From contig VHCX01000032.1 in the NCBI GenBank assembly GCA_016871615.1, positions 1 to 36,975 on the forward strand: DNA of 36,975 nt. The letters run 5' to 3'. This DNA is from Verrucomicrobiota bacterium (GTDB lineage Bacteria > Verrucomicrobiota > Verrucomicrobiia > Limisphaerales > UBA9464). The notes under the pieces are model-generated. The model saw only the letters and a program-made list of their open reading frames with translations, was not told where the DNA came from and did not search any database. Of this stretch, positions 25,503 to 32,810 are shown piece after piece; position 1 is the first letter of the stretch; each line of letters begins with the position of its first letter. Position numbers and translations under genes: made by a program.

Positions 25503-27059
25503 ATGAGTCCCACCCCGCGACTCCGGGCCGTCCCGGCCACCCTCCTGGCCCTCGGCGCGGTGGCCTGCTTCCATCTGGCCTTCCTGGTCCCGGCCCTGGG
25601 GTGGCTCGTGGTCGGATACCTCGGCGGCCTTTGGGAACTCCGGCGTCTGCCCACGCCACGGCAGGCGTTCTACTCGGGCGTGGCGATCGGTCTGGGAGTG
25701 TACGTGCCGCAGATGTCCTTCCTCTGGAGCATCTTCCACGGCGCCGCGCTTCCCCTGTGGGCGATCCTGGCGCTCTTCCACGGAGCCTTCCTGCTGATGC
25801 TGAACCGGGTCGGGGTCCGCTGGGGAGACCGGTGGGCCGCATGGCTCATGCCCGTGCTCTGGTGCGGCATCGAGCACCTCCGCAGCGAGGTCTGGTGGCT
25901 GCGCTTCGCCTGGTTCACGGCCGGGTCGTGCTGGCCGGTCTCGCTGGAACCGAAGGCGCTGCAACGCCTCGGCGTGTATGGCCTGGGCTTCGTGCTGTCG
26001 CTCGTCGCCGCCCAAGGCCTGGGATGGCTCCGGGAGACCGACCCACGCCGGCGGCGCCGGTCCGCCCTCGGCCTGGTGGCCGGCGTTGCCGTGCTCCTGG
26101 GGGCCGCCCTTTGGCCACCCCACCGACCGGGCGGATCCGGGGATCGTCGGGTGCCGGTGGTGGGTCTCCAGCTCGAGTTCCCCTCGCTTCCCGACGTGCT
26201 TGAGGGACTCGACGGCCTGGTTCGGTCCCATCCGGAGGCCGGGTTGCTCATGCTCAGCGAGTACACGCTGGAGGGCCCGCCCCCGAGGGCGCTCAAAGAC
26301 TGGTGCCGGCGGAACCGCAAATGGCTGGTGGTCGGGGGCAAGGAGCCCGTCGTGGATCCCGCCCCGGGGACGCCTCCCGCGGCGGCCGCCGGTCCCGAGC
26401 CCGCCACCGGCACCCCCACCGCGACGCCGTCGCTGCTGTCGGCGCCCAGCCTGCCCTGGAAGCGATCCAGCCCCGGCAAGGAGCGCTTCCACAACACGGC
26501 CTTCGTGCTCGGTCCGGACGGCGGGATCGCCTTCCGGCAGGCCAAGTCGAGGCCCATCCAGTTCTTCGACGACGGGGAGCCGGCGCCCTCGCAGGCGGTC
26601 TGGGAATCCCCCTGGGGTCGCCTGGGCATCGCCATCTGCTACGACGTGAGCTACCGGCAGGTCATGGACGGACTGATCCGTCAGGGAGCCGTCGGCCTGC
26701 TCGTCCCCACCATGGACCTCGAGACCTGGGGAGCCCACGAGCATGGCCTCAACGCCCGGATGGCGGTGATCCGGGCGGCTGAATACGGCGTGCCGATGTT
26801 CCGGGTCGCCAGCTCGGGCATCTCGCAGCTCATCGACCGGACCGGCCGCCAAACGGCCACCGCCCCCTTCCCCGGACAGGGCGAGGTCTTGGCTGGCACC
26901 CTCGTGCTGCCCGCCTCGGGCGGGGCGGTCCCCCCGGATGCCTGGCTCGCCCCCGCCTGCACCTGGGTCACCCTCGCGTTGCCGCTGGTGCTGCTGGCCG
27001 GTCGGTGGCGGGAGCGCAACCCCCACCCCCCTGCCCCGGCCGCGAGCAGGGCAGCCTAG
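25503..27059 (+). CDS. Divergent Lnt-like membrane nitrilase-fold protein
   Basis: The 518-residue protein from ATG 25503 has a hydrophobic N-terminal half resembling Lnt (helices through ~residue 225, including LMPVLWCGIEHLRSE). A carbon-nitrogen-hydrolase domain follows, with the triad Glu253 (LMLSEYTLEG), Lys348 (RQAKSRPIQFF) and Cys379 (AICYDVSYR), and then a C-terminal membrane helix. It differs from the clear Lnt at 17288-19093 in three ways. The Lys-Cys gap is 31 residues, as in soluble nitrilases, rather than ~51. The Glu-Lys segment carries a ~40-residue Pro/Ala/Thr-rich insert. The WPE motif is replaced by LSE. It may acylate lipoproteins or another amine, or act as a membrane amidase. 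The stop overlaps the next gene on the other strand by 4 bases. Confidence 0.8.
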   Translation: MSPTPRLRAVPATLLALGAVACFHLAFLVPALGWLVVGYLGGLWELRRLPTPRQAFYSGVAIGLGVYVPQMSFLWSIFHGAALPLWAILALFHGAFLLMLNRVGVRWGDRWAAWLMPVLWCGIEHLRSEVWWLRFAWFTAGSCWPVSLEPKALQRLGVYGLGFVLSLVAAQGLGWLRETDPRRRRRSALGLVAGVAVLLGAALWPPHRPGGSGDRRVPVVGLQLEFPSLPDVLEGLDGLVRSHPEAGLLMLSEYTLEGPPPRALKDWCRRNRKWLVVGGKEPVVDPAPGTPPAAAAGPEPATGTPTATPSLLSAPSLPWKRSSPGKERFHNTAFVLGPDGGIAFRQAKSRPIQFFDDGEPAPSQAVWESPWGRLGIAICYDVSYRQVMDGLIRQGAVGLLVPTMDLETWGAHEHGLNARMAVIRAAEYGVPMFRVASSGISQLIDRTGRQTATAPFPGQGEVLAGTLVLPASGGAVPPDAWLAPACTWVTLALPLVLLAGRWRERNPHPPAPAASRAA

Positions 27060-27511
27060 TTGATGCGCGACCGGATCATCGGATCGATGGCCCCGATGTC
27101 TCCACTCGAGACATCCTGCACCAGGATGAGGAAGTCGAAGAGGATGTCGTCGTCGGCCTTGAGGTAGTCATCGGTGACCGCGAGGTTGCTCGCTCCCTCG
27201 TTCCGGCTGAGTGACACCGCGGGGAATTCATCGACCCCCACCCCGTCGGCGGAGGGCAGGAATGCCAGGCCGAGGAGGGTGTATCGGGCATCCGGCAGCG
27301 TGAAATTCAGCACGACCTGGCCCGAAAACCCCTCGGGAACGCTCACGAGGATCACCTCGCCGTTCATGGTGAAGATGCCGGGCGGCTGGCTCTTTGGCGG
27401 TGGCTGGAGGGCCAGATCCGCCTCGGTGCACGGAGTAGACTGGACGTTGCCGGACATCGGCACGAATTGGATGCCGGAGATGAGGATGGTGGCGGCGTAG
27501 GTGTCGTTCAT
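27056..27511 (-). CDS. Small beta-rich protein of unknown function
   Basis: I do not recognise this 151-residue protein with certainty. It has no signal peptide or membrane helix. It starts with alternating hydrophobic strands (TYAATILISGIQFVPMSG), has a Pro-rich turn (PPPKSQPPG), and ends with FDFLILVQDVSSGDIGAIDPMIRSRIN, where an 'xIDPxIxN' ending follows a strand. That ending recalls small beta-sandwich proteins of the AidA/PixA inclusion-body kind, a weak resemblance from memory only. It lies 36 bases downstream of the broken kinase-TPR gene on the same strand, so it is probably the last gene of the sigma-factor cluster. The reading frame is intact and codon use is similar to neighbours. 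It overlaps the convergent Lnt-like gene by 4 bases. Confidence 0.7.
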   Translation of the reverse strand: MNDTYAATILISGIQFVPMSGNVQSTPCTEADLALQPPPKSQPPGIFTMNGEVILVSVPEGFSGQVVLNFTLPDARYTLLGLAFLPSADGVGVDEFPAVSLSRNEGASNLAVTDDYLKADDDILFDFLILVQDVSSGDIGAIDPMIRSRIN

Positions 27512-27547
27512 GAGCGTGATGTGGTTTGGTTTCCGTCGGAAAAATGT

Positions 27548-29433
27548 TCAGGGGTCGAGCCCGAGGGCCGCTGCGATCCTGGGATCGCGGGCGCGGAACC
27601 CGAAGGCCTTCAGCCGATCGATCAAAACCTGGGCCGAACGGGATTCCCCCTCGACCCGGAGGGCCTCGGCCAACGGCACCAGGATGCGCCAATCGTTCGG
27701 TGAGACCGCAATGCGGCGCGTGAGCGCGTCGATCAACTGCCGCACCCGGGAGCGGGACGGGTCGGGCCGACCGGCGGCGGCCTCCTGGCGTCGGGAGAAC
27801 CGCAGCACACGGGCCGACTCCCAAAGCAGCCGGGCGTCCGAGCCTTGCCGGGCGGTGAGCCGCCCGAGGATGGACTCCGCCTGGGAGGCCAGGCGCGCCG
27901 CCTCGGCGGGGGCATCGGCGACCGCAAGCTCGGCCTCGAGCCGCAGGGCCCTCGCGAGATCCGCGCCGGCCTCGACCGACCTCGGCTCCGCGGCCACCAT
28001 GGCGGAGAGCTGCTCCACCGCCGGGCGGAGGATGGCTCCCGCGGCATCGGTCCTGCCGTCGGCGATGAGCCACTCGGCCCGGGACAGGGCCACGGTCAAG
28101 GCGAAGCTTCTCCAGTACTGGTTGGCGGGATCCGAGACCACCAGCGCATCGAGCTGGGACTGGGCGAGCTCGAGACCCTCGGAGGCCTCCGAGGCACGGC
28201 CCGACAACCCGAGCGCCAGCGCGACCATCGCCCGGTACCGTGCCGAGCGGAAGCGGAGCGCAGGATCCTAGGTATCGACGGCCCAAAGCGCCTCGACCCG
28301 CGCCAGGCAGCCCTGGCGTCTCTCGAGGGCGCTGGCATAGAGCCCGTCGGCCTCGTCCACCCTCGAGAGCCAGATGCCGGACTCGTCCAGTTCGGAGGCC
28401 AGATCCAGGTCCGCAGGCCGGGCGGCGACCGCGGAGGCGAGTTGCTCCTGCTTGGCCAGGAACCCCGCACGGGCAGCCGCCAGGTTCCCCCAGTCGAACT
28501 CCAGGACAGCCAGATTGTGGACGCCGTACAGGCGCTCCGAGGTGGCCCGTTCGGTCGGCCTCTCGAGGCCGGCCAGTGCCACGGCCGAATCGCGGTACCG
28601 GCTCAGCCAGGCGTGGGCGAGGCCGAGGTTGCCCTGTTCGCGGGCCACCACACCCAGCCAGTATTCGGTCTGGGCCCTCTCGAAGAGGAAGTCGGCGTTT
28701 CGGGGCTGACGTTCGACCAGGTTGGTTGCCCGACGGTGGGCCGACTCGAAGGAGGCGAGGGCGTCGGAATGGCGGCTCTGGTCGAGCCGGATCTCGCCGA
28801 TCTGGACGAGGGTCCGGCAATGCCGCGACAACACCGTGTCGGTCAGGTCGACCGGATCAAGCGCGGCGAAGTGGACCATGGCCTTGTCGCCGACGGCATC
28901 GAGCAGGTCCAGGCGGCCGATGCGGCCGAGTCCGGCCCGGAAATCCCCGAGCATGAACCCGAGCAGGTCCTCGGCCTGCGCCTGCCGGCGCCGGGCGTCG
29001 TCCAGCGCACGTCCCTCGGCCAGGCGGGCCGCGACCGCGGCGTCGCGGTCGGAGACGGCCTGCCGTTCGGCCCGGGCGGCGCGCGACCACCTGCTCGGTG
29101 TCGAGGCCCTGCCGGATCACCTTCAGCGCCACGAGCCGGCGGATCGGCTCATCCTGCCCGGCCAGATAGACGACACCACACCCCCCGGAGCCGATCCTGC
29201 GGACCAGCCGGTAACGCCCGATCATCTCGCCGGCGGCCCGCTCGGGCAGGGGCTCGGGCCTCGAACGCCGGAACGCCGGCGTGCCGAGGAAACTGCCCGG
29301 GGCCTCGAGACCGCGCAGCAGGGCCTCGACACGGGCCCGCTGGTCCGGGTCGCCGACACAGGCACGCTCGAGATGGGCGGGACGTTCGGCGGCCGGCAGT
29401 TCGGCAGCCTCGGCGAAGATCTCGTCGTCCCAT
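27548..29433 (-). pseudogene. Broken Ser/Thr protein kinase-TPR gene (three lesions, kinase core deleted)
   Basis: The remains match the kinase-TPR fusions that follow sig-70_X6 sigma factors in these phyla. At 29433 an ATG is followed by one extra G. Read one base over, the sequence is family-like (DDEIFAEAAELPAAERPAHL...), then the kinase start MIGRYRLVRRIGSGGCGVVYLAG and VALKVIRQGLDTEQVVAR. At about 29078-29086 the frame shifts into the family's post-kinase coiled region (AERQAVSDRDAA... QAEDLLGFMLGDF). The rest of the kinase domain, including the HRD and DFG motifs, is missing. The TPR part runs on to 28271, meets an in-frame TAG (28268-28270), resumes with DPALRFRSARYRAM and ends normally at 27548. 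Fragments 28268-28954 and 27548-28228 are each open. A separate TPR-only product from ATG 28954 is possible but unproven. The sigma gene ends 52 bases upstream. Confidence 0.88.
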
Positions 29434-29485
29434 TTGATCGATCCGGATCGTCGTCACCGCCCGGGTTCCTCCGGGCCGGGACGGA

Positions 29486-30064
29486 TCAGCCGTTCCTGAG
29501 CCGCTGCACCTCGTTGAAGAGCCACGCCCGGGCGTAGGACCAGTCGCGCTTGGCCGTCCGGTGGGCGATGCCGATGGGGTCGGCGGCCTCCTCCAGCGTG
29601 AGACCGACGAAGTACTTGAGCTTTACCAGCTCGGCCTTGCGCGGGTCGTGCGCCGCGAGGCCATCGAGGGCTTCGTTCATCAGGATCAATTCGTCGTTGT
29701 CGGCCTCCTGGACCGGCATCTCGAAACCCGTGGCATCGGCACTGACCCGCTCCAGGCGTCCTCCGTGCCGGATGGCCCGCTTGCGCCGGGCGTTGTCAAC
29801 GAGGATTCGGCGCATGCTCTCGGCGGCGGCCGCGAAGAAATGGGAGCGGTTGCGCCACTGCGGTTGCTGGTCGCCTCCCAGGCGGAGCCAGGCCTCGTGC
29901 ACCAGGGCCGTCGGCGCCAGCGTTTGGCCCGGGTTCTCCCGGGACATCCTGACGGCGGCGAGCCGCCGAAGTTCGCCATAGACCACCTCGAGAAGCCAGT
30001 CGGCGGCCCCCGGGTTGTCAGGCCCGATCTGCTCCAGGATGGAGGGGATGTCCGTCTCGTTCAT
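29486..30064 (-). CDS. ECF-type RNA polymerase sigma factor (sig-70_X6 / SigH-like subfamily)
   Basis: The 192-residue protein shows the subfamily's region 2 (LLEVVYGELRRLAAVRM, then TLAPTALVHEAWLRLG and RSHFFAAAAESMRRILVDNARR). Region 4 follows with LVKLKYFVGLTLEEAAD and a helix-turn-helix ending in TAKRDWSYARAWL. It directs RNA polymerase to a specific promoter class. Such factors have no classical anti-sigma gene beside them and are usually followed by a Ser/Thr kinase-TPR gene, as here, where the kinase is broken. The start ATG overlaps the stop of the 407-residue gene (ATGA, 30061-30064), so its translation is likely coupled. Region 4 has ADPIGIAHRT where Gly-Ile-Ser is usual, but it looks intact. 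Confidence 0.92.
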   Translation of the reverse strand: MNETDIPSILEQIGPDNPGAADWLLEVVYGELRRLAAVRMSRENPGQTLAPTALVHEAWLRLGGDQQPQWRNRSHFFAAAAESMRRILVDNARRKRAIRHGGRLERVSADATGFEMPVQEADNDELILMNEALDGLAAHDPRKAELVKLKYFVGLTLEEAADPIGIAHRTAKRDWSYARAWLFNEVQRLRNG

Positions 30065-31284
30065 GAGGCAGGCCCAGGAACCGGGGTCGTCGACCCACGG
30101 GTGAGGGATCGCTTCGCCGGCGGAGCGGGGGTGGCAGATCCCGACCGGTGATCCAACGCCAACCCATCCGGGCACTGCGGGAGCGCGACCGGACCGGCAG
30201 GGACCTCGGCGGGGAGGTCTCCCGGGAATCCATCGTCTGGAGCAGACCACCCGGCGGCCGGGTCCATGGAACCTCCACGAGACCGGGTGACCGGCGGCCC
30301 CGAGGCCCCGGACTCCGCGCCAGCCGCCCGAAGCATGAGCTGGGCGGCCAAAATCGCCGTGCCCGTGGTGGCCACCCGGGCCCAGGCCCCGCCGAGCGTG
30401 CCGAACGCCGAGCCCACCCGCCGGGCCAGGACCGCCCAGGCCCAGACCCCGACATGGATGGTCCCGTCGGCCGGGAGATCGGGTTCCACGGCGGGATCGG
30501 AAACGCGGGCCGGACCGGCTCCGGGGAAGGCGGCGGCGGGGCCTCCGCACTCGAAGTGTCCGCGTGCGTCGACCCACAGGAGCCCTCCCAGGTCCTTCAA
30601 CGGATGACCCACGAGGTTGTATTCCGCGACGAGCCGGCCTGAACGGTCGGTCCGGAGGTCCAACGCCTCGATCCTTGCGGGGAATTCCCCCTCCAACGCG
30701 ATCGGACCCCGGGGAACCAGGTGGACGCTCCGACAGGCACCCGAGAGGTCCAGGTCGGCCAGCAGGCACCGTTTCCCCAGGTACAGGGAACGCCCCGGAC
30801 GGGTCGCCTCCGGCAATCCGCAGGAGCCATCCACGGCCGGCTCGCCAACCGACCGGGTGGATTCCAGGCGCAGCAAGCCGCCAACGGCAACCGATTCGAG
30901 GTGCTGGCGGAGCATCCCGCCCAGCACGGCCACCCATCCTCCACCCATCGGGCCACCGGGAACCTCCAGCCCGAAGACCGCCTTGGCCCCGGAAAGATCG
31001 ACAGCGACCTCAGGGGCGGATCCGGATCCATTCCCGGGGCCATGAAACCGGGTCGGTGCGGTGATGTGCAACCGGGTCCCGGGCGGGATGCGGATGGGAT
31101 GTCCCAGGAGCGTGAAGACGCCCTCCATCGGCAGGGTGACCCGGGAATCGACGAAGTCCTCCGACCACCCCCCGGCAGGAGTCCGGAAGCATGGCGAACC
31201 CAGCGACCTGATGAATTCGAGGCCGCCCAGACGGAGCCGGAGTTCACGACCGGCCAAGATGCGAGCCTCCATGGCCGTGGTCAT
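30061..31284 (-). CDS. Unrecognised 407-residue protein coupled to the ECF sigma gene
   Basis: No family recognised. It starts at ATG 31284, overlapping the stop of the upstream 126-residue gene by ATGA, and its own stop overlaps the sigma start by ATGA. A second in-frame ATG at 31272 is an alternative start. Residues 1-270 are rich in short beta strands (VTLPMEGVFTLLGHPIRIPPG, AVFGLEVPGG, CLLADLDLSG, LVAEYNLVGHPL). A Pro-rich stretch follows, then a 35-residue hydrophobic/amphipathic helix (about 300-335; TTGTAILAAQLML), and the last ~75 residues are disordered, rich in Pro, Ser, Gly and Ala. There is no signal peptide. The one-nucleotide-scale packing against a sigma gene makes a regulatory or linked structural role likely (inference only). 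Antisense and alternative-frame reading are less plausible, because both gene overlaps depend on this frame. Confidence 0.65.
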   Translation of the reverse strand: MTTAMEARILAGRELRLRLGGLEFIRSLGSPCFRTPAGGWSEDFVDSRVTLPMEGVFTLLGHPIRIPPGTRLHITAPTRFHGPGNGSGSAPEVAVDLSGAKAVFGLEVPGGPMGGGWVAVLGGMLRQHLESVAVGGLLRLESTRSVGEPAVDGSCGLPEATRPGRSLYLGKRCLLADLDLSGACRSVHLVPRGPIALEGEFPARIEALDLRTDRSGRLVAEYNLVGHPLKDLGGLLWVDARGHFECGGPAAAFPGAGPARVSDPAVEPDLPADGTIHVGVWAWAVLARRVGSAFGTLGGAWARVATTGTAILAAQLMLRAAGAESGASGPPVTRSRGGSMDPAAGWSAPDDGFPGDLPAEVPAGPVALPQCPDGLALDHRSGSATPAPPAKRSLTRGSTTPVPGPAS

Positions 31285-31661
31285 GTGGCGGCCGGTTGGC
31301 GGGACAGCCCGTCGGCCAGCGCCCGGATACCGGTCCGCAGGCCCTGGGGCAACCCGATCGGGGCCTCGTCCAGCGCACGCAGGGGATCGGTCACGAACAG
31401 GCGCGCGTTGCCCGGCGAGGCGGAAATCCATCCCAGGAGCGCGGCCTCGTAGGGGACCAGACGGCTCAGCATCGCTTCGATGCGGTCCACTTCGGAGGGC
31501 GCCCCGCTGGGCCGGCGGCGCATGGCCCTCGGGGCGGAAGCGTGGAAACACACGCGGACCATCGGTCGGCCGCCCGGCGAGCCGGGGGGCTCGATCGGGA
31601 TGGCGACGGGGGACGGGGGTGTCGCGACCGTCGGGGTCGTCGGAGGGGAGGACGCCTTCAT
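31281..31661 (-). CDS. Unrecognised 126-residue protein, first gene of the sigma cluster
   Basis: Starting at ATG 31661 it has a ~35-residue Pro/Ser/Thr/Ala-rich head, a short basic stretch (RAMRRRPSG) and a C-terminal ~70-residue helical part (VDRIEAMLSRLVPYEAALLGW, then FVTDPLRALDEAPIGLP and GLRTGIRALADGLSRQ). The F-x-x-DP-x-x-AL...G-(I/L)-x-LP pattern has the look of helical leader or adaptor domains, but I cannot name a family. It overlaps the 407-residue gene by ATGA. A GGAAC-N16-GTC element ends 9 bases before its start. An in-frame start further upstream (31757) is possible but would pass through that element. Codon use and GC are as in the neighbours. Confidence 0.6.
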   Translation of the reverse strand: MKASSPPTTPTVATPPSPVAIPIEPPGSPGGRPMVRVCFHASAPRAMRRRPSGAPSEVDRIEAMLSRLVPYEAALLGWISASPGNARLFVTDPLRALDEAPIGLPQGLRTGIRALADGLSRQPAAT

Positions 31662-31670
31662 GGGATCTCG

Positions 31671-31696
31671 GACTCCGGTCGAACGGTGCGTTCCAA
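31671..31696 (-). promoter_or_regulatory. Candidate ECF-type promoter of the sigma-factor cluster
   Basis: On the minus strand TTGGAAC (31690-31696) is followed by a 16-base spacer and GTC (31671-31673), which ends 9 bases before the ATG of the first cluster gene. GGAAC-N16/17-GTC is the general shape of ECF sigma promoters (known for group IV factors). No housekeeping -35/-10 pair is evident here. It would fit self-activation by the sigma factor encoded in the same operon (inference). Confidence 0.45.
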
Positions 31697-31861
31697 GACG
31701 AACCGGGGCCCATCCTCTCCAGCGGATTTTCCCGGCCAAAGGGGCCACCCCATCCACTCCTGCCTAGCGGAGGCAGCTTCGCAGGGCTCGATCTCCCCCC
31801 GGGGCGGAAGAAGCCGTCCGCGCACCACAGCGGGCGACGACCCCGGCCCTGTGCCCTCGGC

Positions 31862-32659
31862 CTACTGGTTCAGGCGCGGCTCGTTGTCGGCGTTCCAGCG
31901 CGCCCGCATGGCCGGGTCGCGCGCGACGGCACGGTCCTGGCGGATGAACTCGGCATGGCCGTCGCAGAACATGAAGTTCGCGCCGCCGCCTTGGCTGGAC
32001 TTGATCTTGCCGCTGCCCGGCTTCGGGGCACCCGAGCCCCCGTGACGGCTGCTGGGCCACTCCGACTGCTCGGGCCCCTTGGGATCGCCATCGGCAGGGT
32101 CGATGGCGGTGTCCCAGACCGCATCCGAGCGGCTGTCGGCCAGGCAGATCATGTCGGAGGGCGATTTCACGAAGGACTCGACCGGCTCGATGTGCCACGG
32201 CTCGGAGCCGCCGCCGATGTCACCGCCCAGCCCCTGGTAGGGCTTGGTGAATTCCGAGACACCGCCCCAGTCGTTGTAGCCGTAGGTGAATCCGGTGCTG
32301 GGGGTGAGGATGAGCGGTTGGCCGGTCTTGGCGTCGTTGGTCCAGTAGAACTTCGGGCTCTCGGTGGGGCAGTTCCACACCGTGAGGTTGGAGGCGCAGT
32401 AGGGCAGGAGCCGCGGCGGGTAGATGATGCGGCCGGAGGTCACGAGGTAGTGGCCGGGATACCGGTGGTGGTCCTGGACGTATTGCACCAGCGAAAGGCC
32501 GATCTGGCGCAGATTGTTCATGCAGCGCGTCTGGTTGGCCCGCGACTTGGCCTTGGCCAGGGCCGGCAGGAGCATGCCGGCGAGGATGGCGATGATGGCG
32601 ATGACCACCAGCAACTCGATGAGGGTGAAGGCGGCCCGGGAACGCGGCAAAGGCTTCAT
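31862..32659 (-). CDS. Type II secretion-like pseudopilin with H-X9-DG-type C-terminus
   Basis: The 265-residue protein has a short basic leader and the prepilin site AA/FTLIEL (Phe11 becomes residue +1, Glu at +5). The hydrophobic helix [21 protein letters not shown] follows, and then the globular part seen in the many pseudopilins of Verrucomicrobiota ([16 protein letters not shown]). Near the C-terminus SSRHGG and [12 protein letters not shown] form the H...DG signature of this paralogous family. The residue before the cut is Ala rather than Gly, which is common in this phylum. Role: exported, assembled or free in the periplasm through prepilin peptidase; the specific function is unknown, and no secretion genes are adjacent. 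A candidate promoter lies 21 bases upstream. Confidence 0.9.
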   Translation of the reverse strand: MKPLPRSRAAFTLIELLVVIAIIAILAGMLLPALAKAKSRANQTRCMNNLRQIGLSLVQYVQDHHRYPGHYLVTSGRIIYPPRLLPYCASNLTVWNCPTESPKFYWTNDAKTGQPLILTPSTGFTYGYNDWGGVSEFTKPYQGLGGDIGGGSEPWHIEPVESFVKSPSDMICLADSRSDAVWDTAIDPADGDPKGPEQSEWPSSRHGGSGAPKPGSGKIKSSQGGGANFMFCDGHAEFIRQDRAVARDPAMRARWNADNEPRLNQ

Positions 32660-32680
32660 GGTGCAATCGGGGACGCCCCC

Positions 32681-32708
32681 ATCAAATCCATCGCCAGCAA
32701 GGAGTCAA
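32681..32708 (-). promoter_or_regulatory. Candidate promoter of the pseudopilin gene
   Basis: Minus-strand TTGACT (32703-32708), a 16-base spacer and TTTGAT (32681-32686), which ends 21 bases before the ATG at 32659. The -35 is a near-perfect housekeeping match; the -10 matches four of six. Confidence 0.4.
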
Positions 32709-32767
32709 TCCCGGCATTCGGGCCACCGCAGGCCAACTGCGGCGACCGGACGCCTCGTGCGAAAAGC

Positions 32768-32798
32768 TTCGCGGTGCCCTGTCGGGGTCTGCTAGGGT
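32768..32798 (+). promoter_or_regulatory. Candidate promoter of the DEAD-box helicase gene
   Basis: TTCGCG (32768-32773), a 19-base spacer and TAGGGT (32793-32798), which ends 12 bases before the ATG at 32811. The -10 is identical to that proposed before the beta-propeller gene at 19103. The spacer is long, so the -35 is doubtful. No cold-box or long structured leader is visible. Confidence 0.35.
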
Positions 32799-32810
32799 TT
32801 CTCCCTGAGC

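Noticed and set aside
27512-27547. T-rich patch (CATTTTTCC on the minus strand) after the TPR fragment as a terminator
   Set aside because: There is no stem in front of it, so it would not separate the kinase remnant from the 151-aa gene.
30065-30937. Upstream in-frame extension of the sigma factor (to 483 residues)
   Set aside because: Sig-70_X6 proteins are ~180-190 residues; the recognisable N-terminus begins at ATG 30064, which also forms an ATGA overlap with the upstream gene.
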